From Halictus rubicundus (lineage: Eukaryota > Arthropoda > Insecta > Hymenoptera > Halictidae), in the NCBI RefSeq assembly GCF_050948215.1, contig NC_135149.1:9281001-9345000 (forward strand): a stretch of DNA of 64,000 nucleotides, given 5' to 3'. The notes below the pieces were generated by a model. It was not told the origin of the DNA, did no database searches, and saw only the letters and a program-made list of their open reading frames with translations. Of the stretch, positions 47,517 through 58,340 are shown one piece after another; position 1 is the stretch's first letter, and the number at the start of each line of letters is the position of its first letter. The position numbers were made by a program, and so were the translations under genes.

Positions 47517-49540
47517 CAAGGAAAAAGAAGAAACGTATTGCTTCGGTAAAAACGATTCCAGCAAATGTGCTATCAGAAATTGCAATAAAGCTTAAAGCTC
47601 GGACGTCCTAATTACTGTACCGGTATACCGTGTCAAGATCACGGCAGAAACGAGACCACATTAAAATATTAGAACCATCGATCTAGTTCGAACCGTTTAG
47701 TTGCTCGATCTATGGGGCCGCTCCTCGAGTACGATGATCGCTCGAATAAAGATTGCTGTTCAAGTACGCGTCGAATGACGTCGATGCCGTTGTATAAAAT
47801 GGCGTCGGGACATAAGAAACACGCTGCCGCACTGATCGGCTGACGGTGTGGTAAAGGGGGGCTGCTGTTATTTTAGGAGAATAGAACGAGTTGCCAGCGA
47901 AATGGGTTATTCCAAGCCGTTGATTTTCTCCTGGTAGTAGGAGCGAAACGCGGGGAGAATATCATTATAAAACGCCAAGTCACGAAACCGGCCATTCCGG
48001 CGTCCTATTAAAATATTAAAACACCTCGTCCAGCCCCCGGTGAGTCCTGGCGTGGGGTGTGAAAAAAAATAAATCTACCTTGTCATGCACAGCCCCTCTC
48101 CGTGACTCTTGTTGTCTCTCCGACGCGGTGTTTCAGGAACAGGTATGAACGGCCCTTGAACACGTTCGACGGATCAACTCGTCCCTACACTCACGAAATC
48201 GTCTCAAATTTTAACCAATTAACCCTCGCGCGGAACTCACGCGCCCCCAGATAGTGTTGAAGCTTTCACTTTGAAAAATTTCTGACACACAACCTTGCTG
48301 ATTTTACACTTGCAACTTCTCCCATTTGAGCAATATTAACGTCGTCTTATTTCCTACAAATAATTGTAACTATACATTAGGTTTGATACATTCGTGGGTA
48401 AAGCATTCAGGTGAAACATAGAATAAATCGAACTACTGTAATAACGTGTGATCAGTGGTATATTACTTGCAAATTGTTAAAATTGTTAAGAGAAGAGTTC
48501 CATTTCAGTTGGACTCCTGATCCTTGCGGACAATTTTTATTTCTCATAAAAATCCTCAGTCTAAACAAAATATTGTTGCATCGAGGATGATTAGCATAAG
48601 CGTTAAAAGCGTCAAGTATGAGTTGGTAGTAACAGTGAGTTGACTAACAGTAAAGCATGAGTGCTGCACATCAAGATAGAAATTAGATCTGTGTGGAAAA
48701 GAAGAAGCAGGAACGATCCTCGGCCGATCCATTCATCCGTCGTTAATTACGGTTTTACGATTGCAACCGCGACGAAGAATGCGCGGCGTCGTGCGCAAGA
48801 GAAAAAGAACGGCAGCCCGATTGCATCACCGTCAGGGCAGTATATCACTAGCAAAATGAATACATAGTACTGTTGGGAACCGGTCACTCAGGAAGTGGCA
48901 ACCGTCCAAGCAAAAAGGAGGATCGAATAAGTCGGCCGAGGTGGTAGTTCGAGGCCGTCACCACTTCTACGCTATTTCGACCTGGCCGGACTTGTCCAGC
49001 CGCTCATCAGTCAGAGTCATTACTGGGATAATTAATTACATTTGCCTCTCCTCGCCTCGGCTCTTCAGTTGCCACCCATCCCCCGTCCCCCAAACCGTCC
49101 ACATCTCGCCCCTCCCTTCGGCCACCCTCGACCCTGATACGAATACTGGACGAATCAATGGAAAAATATAGGGTTAGGGTGTAGGTCGACGATGTTGCTG
49201 GGAGGTAGAGACCGGGGATGAGACTGGCGATCTGAGTGCTGATCGATCTGCTTCGTTTTCGAGGGGTCTGACCATTGCATGTAATCATTGTACGTTGATT
49301 TTGTAAAACTGTCGGTGGTCTGTGGTCAAAATTATTAGTGCACCGAAAAGCAACATTTAATCTGCCCTTTTGGGCTGTTGCGATATTTGTTAAAAATTTC
49401 TGATTCGCGTCATGTAATCAATTGTTCCAACTTCTCACAAAAAAATTCATGTCGTTTTAGACAGGGTCCAAATATTGCTGTGAGACACTATAGTCGACAA
49501 CTATCGTTCTTGGCAATGAATTGTCCAGAAGCGATCGTAA
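47517..49540. other. Non-coding stretch, no gene recognised
   Basis: The composition is mixed. An E-motif copy lies at 48541-48570. Frames at 48661-48867 and around 49.0-49.3 kb have no domain and are contradicted by overlapping frames. Confidence 0.5.
48541..48570 (-). repeat. E-motif copy
   Basis: ttctcataaaaatcctcagt followed by ctaaac. Shortened spacing like the copy at 5235. Confidence 0.55.
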
Positions 49541-49693
49541 ACGTGTCTGTTTACTTCGTGTCTGTTTCTACTAGAAAAAAGAATTTATTGGCAGATGTGA
49601 TTGTCCATTTCCCACTGTTTCCACTCAAAAAAGAATTCATTGGCAAATGTGTCTGTCTACTACCCACTGTTTCTACTTAAGAAAGAATTCAGT
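49541..49693 (-). repeat. 52-bp minisatellite, locus 2 (about 3 units)
   Basis: Unit boundaries fall at about 49572/49573, 49625/49626 and 49677/49678, giving units of 53 and 52 bp plus partial units. On the minus strand each reads agtagaaacagtgggtagta, then gacagacacatttg and aatgaattctttctt. It is the reverse-orientation counterpart of locus 1 near 37 kb. Confidence 0.78.
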
Positions 49694-50147
49694 GGTGAGC
49701 CCTACTGCAAGCAACGTCCGAACCAGTTGATTTGTGCACGAACTTTGAAAATAGAAAGATTAATTCCAACTACTTCGGTTCGAGAAAGTTTGTCACGGTT
49801 CACCAAGATTTTACGGTGTTTAACAACACTTGGAAAATCCTAAATTACGCCAATTCAAATTCGGAACGCAGAGAGTGTTCGAACCCATCGAACTCGAAAC
49901 TAGTGGTTTCAATTTCGAAACGGAGTCACAATACCACAAAACTATTCGCGAGTCGCGGTAAAATCAGCGAGCGATAACTCCGACTTCCATGCGGTTACTC
50001 GCGATGATCCGAAGTTGGCCGGAGTCGTTGAAGACTCGAAGTACAAGAAATACGTTCACGTCCGCCCTATTTTCCGAGAAGAAAAATGCGAATCCCTCCC
50101 GTGGAAACTGGATTTCGTTGAATCGTCTGGCTCTTCGGGCACGACGG

Positions 50148-50149
<2 letters not shown>

Positions 50150-50191
<42 letters not shown>
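50150..50191 (+). repeat. (GA)n microsatellite, about 42 bp
   Basis: Pure GA array. In Drosophila-type systems GAGA tracts can recruit GAGA-binding factors; here that is only a possibility. Confidence 0.95.
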
Positions 50192-50196
<5 letters not shown>

Positions 50197-50280
50197 GAGA
50201 TCTCGGAGGCTTCTGCCGTCTCGACGAGAGAAGGCGCGGGGTATGAAGATCTGTTGAAAACTCAACTCCTTCTTTAATTA

Positions 50281-50291
50281 ATTATGCAAAT
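50281..50291 (+). promoter_or_regulatory. Octamer-like POU site (ATTATGCAAAT)
   Basis: ATTATGCAAAT contains the POU octamer ATGCAAAT and is preceded by TAATTA. These are consensus homeodomain/POU sequences in CpG-rich flanks. Binding is inferred only. Confidence 0.25.
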
Positions 50292-50792
50292 GGCCGCCGG
50301 GCACCATGCTTAAACTTTTCGTTCGAGACCTCCGCGCGGCACGGTAGCTCCGGCCACGGCGTTAATTATACACCGAATAATAACAATTATTACAATTACC
50401 GTGAGCCGCCCTGCTTGCCCGGCAACCTCCGACCCCGGCGCAAGGAATACATTTACGCTCGGGGCGCGCCTAACCCCCGCCACCTATACACCTCCTCCCC
50501 TCCCATCAGCCACCCCCACAAACCCCCTGTCTGTACACTTTGAGCTGCCAAGTGGCTAGCAATTTACTCGTGACACGTAGTTTCGGGCAGTGACTTCGTT
50601 CGGACTTTTCGTAATTGGCGGAATTCAACTGGAAGTGCTCGAAATCGGTTTCTCGGGCTGTATTACCGAAAAATTACCCCCTGCGTCATAGTCTTCGGAT
50701 GCCGGGACGTGACCTTGACTCGTCAACTCGACTTCTGACAGTGCCAAGAAAGTCTACTCGCTGTTATGGGGCAGTAAAACTCGGTTGAAAAT

Positions 50793-51205
50793 TAATCCTC
50801 TTAAACCAGAAGGGAGAAATCAATATTTTTTCGGAAGAATAAAAAAATTGTATCTCGTTGAAATTTAATTATTTCAAAATAACATGACCGTATTCTTGGG
50901 TTATTACGATGCTTCTACTTTATGTCCTTTTGTCTCGACATTTTTTCTTATGAATACGAGTTTTCTATATTTTTCTACATTTTTCACGTTTTCTTATAAA
51001 TGCCATGCAGAGTTAGTTTGAAGACTAACCCTCTTAAATCAAAAGGGAGAAAGCAATATTTATTCGGGAGAATAAAAAAAATTGTATCTCGTTGAAATTT
51101 AATTATTTCAAAATAACATTGTTGCGTTCTTACGACGCTTCTACTTTTTGGCGTTTTATGTAGACATTTTTTCTTATAAATACATAAAAGTTGCAATCTA
51201 GTCAT
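50793..51205 (+). repeat. Direct duplication, unit about 230 bp
   Basis: 50793-50957 and 51026-51183 match over most of their length. Shared strings are taaNcctcttaaa, aagggagaaa, attgtatctcgttgaaattt, aattatttcaaaataacat and gcttctacttt. Both end in ttcttataaat followed by an E-like motif (copy 2: gttgcaatctagtcat; copy 1: catgcagagttag). Offset about 233 bp. Confidence 0.8.
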
Positions 51206-51391
51206 GAGTAATCACTTGAAAATCGAAGTTTTTGCTCCGCTGCGAAAATAAAATTCATTTGGAGCGTTAAATATGTTCTTTGCAAAAATGCAACAAATGC
51301 GTTCAAATGTGTTCTTTGCAAATGCGTTGTCTTCTACAACGTCGTGAAATGCCATCAAACTACGTCAAACCCTATCAATTTTCAATAAATT

Positions 51392-51656
51392 TCGGACTCC
51401 TCCGAGTTAAAGGCCTGTACCAGAGTCATTTCTCACCCACGCCGATATTTCACTACAGTTCTCATTCGATATAAGGCGACGGCTCGGGACCGGCTTTCGT
51501 CGAATTCGGATGAAGAAGAAGAATAGAGGATAGCGATTTTCTTATTTCTTTTTATTTTATTTTATATTTTATTTAAAATTGTACATATTGACGGTCGCTC
51601 GAGCTTATCCCCACCGCTACGGGTCACGAATGACTCCGGCATAGCATACGGAGGGT
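51392..51656 (+). repeat. Repeat unit D, copy 2
   Basis: Same orientation and block order as 3556-3795. Differences are a longer left spacer and a T-rich expansion (51540-51575) inside the small element. The closing gggtcacgaatga-tccggcatagca block is nearly identical. Confidence 0.7.
51456..51581 (+). mobile_element. Small TA-flanked element (D type), copy 2
   Basis: The left end CAGTTCTCATTCGATATAAG is preceded by TA (51454-51455). The right end aaaattg is followed by TA (51582-51583). The right half has been replaced by a T-rich stretch, so only the left terminal repeat is well preserved. Confidence 0.5.
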
Positions 51657-52867
51657 TCATCTTTCCATCAACTTAACCGAACCGAATCAATGACACGCTT
51701 TTTCTCTTATGTTTTCTCAAACTGAGCATTGTATTACACAAGATATAATAATCCTCGAGTATTTCGCACATAATCGCCCTTGAATTCGTCCGTTTCCAAA
51801 ACACCTAAGCAAATCGAGACGCGAGCATCGTCCACATTAATCCCGAGCGATTCGCCGAGCAACTTACTCGACAGAATCACGCGAATAAAAAAAAAATTGG
51901 CATCCTCCATCGTTTCATCGACATCGACAATTGCGGCACGGCTGACTGGTCGCGACAGAATATTTTGCAAAATTCAATTCGCTCGACGAACGAAACGAAA
52001 AAAAAAAAAATTTATATATATATAAAGCGCGCCTACACATACACAGAACGCACACGCGTCCGTAGAGAATATACACACGGGTGTATAAACGAGAGAGAAG
52101 AGCAAAAATAATGACCGCCTTCTTTTTAAGTATAATGAAAAAAGCAATTAACGCGTGATAGAGCGGGCCGGCTCCGGTGCGCCGGCCGGTAACGAGGCTA
52201 ACATCGATTTTTATCGTCGGGCCAGTGTGTGAAATATTCAAAAATTAGTGGCTCTGTTTCTCTCTGTCGGCGGCTGTCTGGCCCGGCTGCGGTCCGCGAT
52301 GCAGTTCGATGAATTAGCTCCGGCTAATTTACGGAAATGTACTCGCTCCGGGACGCCACGTCGAATCGGATCGACAAGGACGTAAGAATAAAACGCGTGA
52401 CGTTTTTCGCAGTTAACGCGAGCGTGTGCGCTCTCGCACGCTTACGCAATGTATTCCGGACGCAAATAAAAATAAGCAGCAAAGCCGAGCTCCGGAGCCC
52501 GGTTAACTACTCCGATACTGTTTTATGTGTTATGTCATCGGCGCTCGCTCAAGGGTCAGCCGGCGCTCGTAATGCGAAATTATGTTCACGCAATGCCGCG
52601 ATTAGGATCTCTCCGCGTCCGCACAATTGACGCCGGAGGTTCCAGGGAAATACGTTTGCAACCACACTTTTCATATTCCACGAACTGTTTTAATAATACA
52701 GTGCTGGAAAAAGCAATGAAGCACTTTACATATTTATAGGTTTCGTGTATTTAACAGGTAGGATAGAAATTGCATTTAAACAATCGGTGCGACGTGAATA
52801 TTACGATTACGTGAGAATGACTAGCGCAAGTTCAAAACAGTCGAAATATTCCGAGAGTTTAAAAATA
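51657..52867. other. Non-coding stretch, no gene recognised
   Basis: Contains a short (TA)n/A-run at 51.99-52.03 kb and CpG-rich DNA at 52.14-52.65 kb. Frames on both strands (51734-52241, 52337-52739) overlap and lack domains. Confidence 0.5.
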
Positions 52868-53174
52868 CAGTAAAGTCTTGATCTAAAACCAATCCTCGGG
52901 TCCGTGCCGTGACATAAATCGTGTAGGGCTACTATTTTCTTGTGACCGCGTCGACAGTTCAAATTATATCGTGTTTGGTGTCACTTTAATCAGAAAAATG
53001 CCACGGATACGTTGGTGAAAGTCCCATTAAAAAGAAAGAAAACGATGAAAAGTAGAGAAGTTTTGTGATTGGATTAGTAGTGGTGTACACCGATATATCC
53101 GGGTGTGCCCTCCAGTGGAGGGGATAGGCGACTGTCTAAGATCGTGTAGCTTCATTCGGCTTAGATCAAGACTG
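52868..53174 (-). mobile_element. Family B miniature element, copy B2
   Basis: A 307-bp element flanked by TA (52866-52867 and 53175-53176). On the plus strand it begins CAGTAAAGTCTTGATCTA and ends agatcaagactg. Blocks gtgtttggtgtcactttaat, ttttgtgattggattagta, gatatatccgggtgtg and gataggcgactgtctaagat align with B1 in reverse. It has about 30 bp that B1 lacks near the left end. No coding capacity. Confidence 0.8.
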
Positions 53175-53176
53175 TA

Positions 53177-54158
53177 CCGCACTGTCGCATTATTTGCGAC
53201 TTCTTAAAATGATTAAGAAACAAATGTATGTGCTGAACTATTTCAAAATGAGGCCCAACCAAGTAAGAAAATAAATTAATCAACTTGTAATCAACTTAAG
53301 CTGCTTTCCAGCGTAAGTTGCAATAATTTTCAAGACCGTTGAGAACGGAGATTTCCTTTTGCACGATTTGGACTCGTTTAATTGAAATTGTTCGCCTTCG
53401 ATGGGTTTACGAGTAGAACGAAAGAAACGTACATCCACGCAATGCGAAACGATGAAATTCAGCGCGCGGCCGTCCTGCGGCAATAGGAAGCGGTGATTAA
53501 ACGCAACAAGTAAAATTCGATCCTCTATGAGACCAGCAGTACGGCTAATTGGAGCGTAGTAAATAAATTATGTTCACTTGTAATGCGGTAGGATTATGTG
53601 GCGCGCAGTGTCGACTGATTACGGTTATTTTCGCGCTCGCGTAGATAACAGAAAGCGAGAGCCCCGCCAGAAGGTGTGTAATGTTACGCCATGGCGGCCG
53701 ATCTTCCGGCCAATTATATTTTAGCTCATTACGACACTCCGGGTTATTTTCAATGATTTTTCCCTTACCAGCGAAACCACAGTGCTGCTTATTTAATACG
53801 GAAAGCGCACTTTCGCGGGGAGGCTCTCGAAGAAAGCCACCTCTCCAGGGTGCATTCTGGTCTAATAATTTTTCAAATTCAGAGATTTAGTTCGCTTTGT
53901 TAAAATAAAGGAGTTATAAATGTTTGCATAATTATATAATTGGAAGTGAAACAATTTAAACGCGTTTTCTTAAAGCTTTATGATTTTGTATGGCTATATC
54001 TCTAGGCATAGCTATTCGATTGACTTCAAATTTTGTGGGGAATCGTCAGCAGGCTTATTGTTACAGCTTGAACTAAAATCTCTAACGTGTCTTGATATTT
54101 TATAATTAAAATATAAAAAAAATTAAATTAAAATTATTAAGTAAATAAAAAAAAAAAT
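53177..54158. other. Non-coding stretch, nothing recognised
   Basis: Mixed to AT-rich composition with no gene or long repeat recognised. Poly-A-rich sequence precedes the family B fragment. Confidence 0.5.
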
Positions 54159-54222
54159 AATGGAAAATAAAGAAGTTTTGTGATTGGATTAGTAGTGGTT
54201 CACATTGATATATCCGACCCGG
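54159..54222 (-). repeat. Family B fragment (B3)
   Basis: The string with agaagttttgtgattggatt, agtagtggttcacat and gatatatccg matches B2 (53047-53105) closely but has neither end of the element. Confidence 0.7.
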
Positions 54223-54439
54223 TATATTAATAATGAATTAATTATTAATTATTATTAAAATTTTTTTTATTCTACCAAAAGTGAAAAGCGGCCTGGGAAA
54301 TCAAGATTCGTTCTTCAGAATTCACTTTCTAAAAATGATATATAATATTTTGTTCCTATTTCGTATTAGGCTAATTAATTAATCACTAATTATATCGTTA
54401 AATATCTTGCAAGATCAGAATGTCGGGAATCTTATCACT

Positions 54440-55125
54440 TATTGTTACTCGGACAATTCTTTTCGAGACCCTTGTTCAAAAACATGTAACTCCTACAATT
54501 TAAAATATTATGGCTTGAAATAATATATTGTGTATTCCAAGCAACAGTTAATATTTATGCCAAAAATGATTGCAAAACAGTTTTCTGGTATCGTTAAGGA
54601 AAATCACGGAGGCTTAAAAAGGAAAGTCTAGACCAAAATGGCCTCCTTACTTCTTTTTAAGAAGGGCCTCGTCCAAGCAAATGTAACTTCTAAATTTTTC
54701 AATATTTTAACATGAAAAAATGTATGATCTGCTCCAAATAATGGCAAACACGTATCCAAAATCTAATTGCAACACAGTCTTCTGGTTTCTTTTAAGAAAA
54801 TCCGAAATAAGGCTTAAAAATCAAAGTCTACGCCAGAATGCTCTCCTTAATTTAATCACCATATAAAGGTGAAAAAGTTGTTGTGTATAAATAAAGTACT
54901 TTTTAAAAAAGAGAACCTCGTTCAAGGAAGGGTAATATTTACTATAGAGATACAGATTTACTATATTCCAAATGACAGCGAATATGTACATGAAAGATAG
55001 TTGTTGCAAAACAATCTTCTCGTTCTTGCATGAAAAATAACAAAAAGGTCTAAACATGGAAGCGCGGAGCGGAATGTTCTGCATAATTCACTTATAAAAT
55101 AAAAGATTAAGTTGTTGCGTGTAAA
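54440..55125 (+). repeat. Degenerate tandem array, roughly 195-240 bp units
   Basis: The landmark cctcgttcaag (variants cccttgttcaaa and cctcgtccaag) occurs at about 54470, 54667 and 54906. In each unit it is followed by taat/gtaac, then attccaa-caacagt/atggcaaac/atgacagcga, then ttgcaaaacagt-ttct-gtt and a-aaggtctaaa or aggcttaaaa. A start of a fourth unit (aaaagattaagttgttgcgt) follows at about 55100. AT-rich, no coding frame. Confidence 0.65.
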
Positions 55126-56974
55126 TCAAACTCGCGACAGCACCGGCGGTATCGGTTCCAGGAAGTTTTATTTATTCTAGGAACGGGCTTGCTTCGATTA
55201 CACGGGAGATTACGATCGGCCCGGTTGCGTGGACGTAATTACTCGTAACGAATGTAACTAGGAACATCGCATTAACGCCTCCTCCTGATCCGTATCGTCT
55301 TCAGGTCTTACAATTTTACGGACTGACTGTAAACTGACCGCACTTATCTGATACGGGCTATAACGCAGGATGTGTGTTTGGTCGCTTCGGATTGCTGGCA
55401 GTTTCTCCTCGGAATTCATTAATAATATTAGAATAATTCCTCTAATGCCCTCGGAATTAGCGGAATGAAATTTTTTGGAACGAGACTTTCTAATTCTGTT
55501 ATGGAATGCGAGAAGTTGTTTCATCCGGAATCAATTTGCTGGCGTATAGTCTTGCTGTTCTTGCAGAAACGAACTTTTACTTGAAACAATGTTCGAAATT
55601 GCCGCTAAAAGTTGTGCAGATCTAATCCTTATTTCTTATCAGGTTTAATAGGGTGTGTACGTTATTCTATAATTTTTCTAGTGAAATTTATATATTTTAC
55701 TTTGTGTTCCATTGTAAATTATTCCACATTCTCATATATGTTCTATTTTGTAGTTTAAACATTCTTCCTGTAAAAATTTATTTTATAATTTTTTCCATGC
55801 TCTATTTTAAAGTTTAAATACTCCTAATAAAATTTTGTTGCACATATTTATCCATATTTTACGCTCAAATATAAAATTTTCAAAATAAAATTGAAGTTGA
55901 TTAAATCATATTAAGTGTCAAATATTAAATAAAGCCACATACGAATCATTGTCAGGTAGGTGCTTTCTTGTTGATTAATTAAAAAATATAACAAGAACAC
56001 GAGTAATATTAATTCATCAGTCAACGGTTCAAAAAACTGTACTTCGTATTTGTATTTTGTTGGAGGCTCGCGAAAATTAAAATGGAAGGCACGACAGATA
56101 ATTAATTATCAATAAACGGGGACGGTAATTTGTTACGGGTAAGTCGAAAACATTTCTCAACTTCTTTTATTGAATTAATATCATATCAGATTTGCTCCCC
56201 GCCACTCGTCGCGCCGTATTAATTAGTACTGTGCAAACTTCATTAATGCTTTGCAAATATAAAGGTGAATAAACATTAAACATAAAAATCGAACGGATAA
56301 AAATACACGCCGCACGAAGCTTCACGGTAATAGCCAGACTGCGGATGTTCCTGCATTTGTACCGTTCAGAAGCATAAAAAATGAAATAAAATAAACATCC
56401 GAATATAGTTTAACAACAGTTTATGTGTTTTTGCTGGTGCCCGGACTATAAAAGTGTTACACAAATCGAAAAAGATTTTGCACCACTCATGAATTCGCAA
56501 TTTAATGTCGCTTGCAGAAAAAATTAGCTTTCTGGATGAAACTTTTTTTTTCTCCCCCCTCCGTGGTGAAAAATCCAGAATAAATTATCTGATATGAGAA
56601 AATATGTACAGTACCTGTCGGTGTGCTTCAAGCACATTTGTTTTTATTACACACGGTCCAATGATAGCTTTTGATAGACGGAAGAGACGAAATTCGTTCT
56701 GTAACGAAATTTTTGCGGACTATTTTTTTTTAAGACTCTTTCAGCGTATTTTTTTTTAACATTCCAGGACGGGGATTTTATAATTCTTATAATATTAACT
56801 TTGACAAACGCAAGGGAAAATTGACTCTGCAATAATTATTGCAGAAAAATTCATAAAGTCTGAATCACTTTTATGATTTTTGTGTTTGCTGTTCCTGTGT
56901 GTTGCTGCTTTCCATGTTTCGTGCTTCAATAACTGACAGGTTGATTTTTAAAGGAATTATTTTATTTTTGTAGG
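55126..56974. other. Non-coding stretch, mainly AT-rich
   Basis: No gene recognised. An E-like copy (agactgcggatgttcctgca) lies at 56335-56365. The minus-strand frames at 55258-55524 and 56647-56832 have no domain. Confidence 0.5.
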
Positions 56975-56976
56975 TA

Positions 56977-57210
56977 CAGTCTTGTCTCGATTTTTGTCAC
57001 AAATACCTGGTTGATAAAAGTCGCAGAACTATCCCCACTACTTCGAGGTATACCCCGTGAGGGGCCACGAAACTCGAGGGCCTTGGACGCCGAGGAGTGT
57101 AAACATAATACGCGTCGGATACTACGTTCAGCGTGGATCAATGTATAATATCTCTTGGACGATATATGTCGCTGGCAAGATCCGTGTTGATATATATCAA
57201 GAAAACACTG
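56977..57210 (-). mobile_element. Family A miniature element, copy A9 (diverged, longer)
   Basis: It is flanked by TA (56975-56976 and 57211-57212). The left end CAGTCTTGTCTCGATTTTTG is intermediate between family A and B ends. The blocks gataaaagtcgcagaactat, gaggtataccccgtgagggg, cgccgaggagtgtaaacata and cgctggcaagatccgtgttg are family A. A segment tactacgttcagcgtggatc after ataatacgcg is absent from other copies. It is 234 bp. Confidence 0.75.
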
Positions 57211-57212
57211 TA

Positions 57213-58340
57213 CTATGTAAATGATAAATACTGGTGTAAATGAAAAAAATACTAGTAGTAATCCATAAAAATAATAAAATACATCAAAATTTATGTATTT
57301 ATAATGTTCGAGCAGTGTGGAATAGAGTGAAACAATAACTGCAATGGAGAATTGACTAATTTCACTCATGTGTAACATGACAATATTGTTAATAGAGAAT
57401 ATAGGTTGCAAAGTTCTAGTTGCTAAAAAGTAGGTCTCAAGTAATTATTTTTATTTCTTATACACACCTATACAACTGCATCATCAAACACCAGGTAAAT
57501 TAATTCCTCATCTACCTCTGATCAAAAGAATTTTTAACCGTACCTAACCTCAAATCACAATATTCTAAACCGGAAAAAGCTATCCACCGCAATACTCTGT
57601 TTCCACAATTATCTAAACAATGATTGTAAAACCTGACTCAGGTTCCCTCTCCAACGAAGTAGCAGAAAAATAGTCTCACATTTTAAGGATCGCCTTACGT
57701 TCTAGAGCGCATAATTACAAAAATAATTAATGAATACAAAAGAGCGGGGCGTTTTTCTAAATGAGAACGACGAACGGAAGACGAGATAAAAATCGCGCAC
57801 GTTACGCACGAAGTTGTACAAATGCGAACGAAAGTCTGCAATTAATTTTCCGTGGGCCTAATATTCGAAGGTCTTAATCTAGATTAATTACAGTTTCTAT
57901 AAGAAAAAAATAGAATTCTGACCACATAAAGCCGCGGCTGTAAATGCTGTCAAATTAAATTTAAAATACAAATTTTCAAATAAAGAAGAATAAAAAGCCA
58001 TTGAAATAAAGGAAAAATCGTATTCGAGACTTTATCATTATAAAACACTATCCCAAATCGAGAACACTTATTCCTCCATATTAGGAACACCCTGGTCCTA
58101 AATATGAGGAGATAGCAAGGGTTTGGTTATTTAACATAAAATACTAATGTGAAGTTTCATTTGGGAAAACTTCACAATACCATCCAGTATATAATTTGGA
58201 AGCAATAAAAAATGTCTAAAATTTCTAAAATAAAACTTCAAAATTTCTAAAGTAAATTCTGTTAGAAATCTCTGTAACTCTGACTCGATGTTACAGCGGA
58301 AAGTGGATTAACAATTTATCGGTGGGTTTAATGGATTCTA
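57213..58340. other. Non-coding AT-rich stretch
   Basis: No gene, RNA or long repeat recognised. Confidence 0.5.

Larger units (their letters stand above)
49694..50792. other. Non-coding stretch with GA microsatellite
   Basis: Contains the (GA)n array at 50150-50191 and CpG-rich DNA to about 50.75 kb, including the octamer-like site at 50281. The frames over the GA run are repeat-derived. Confidence 0.55.
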
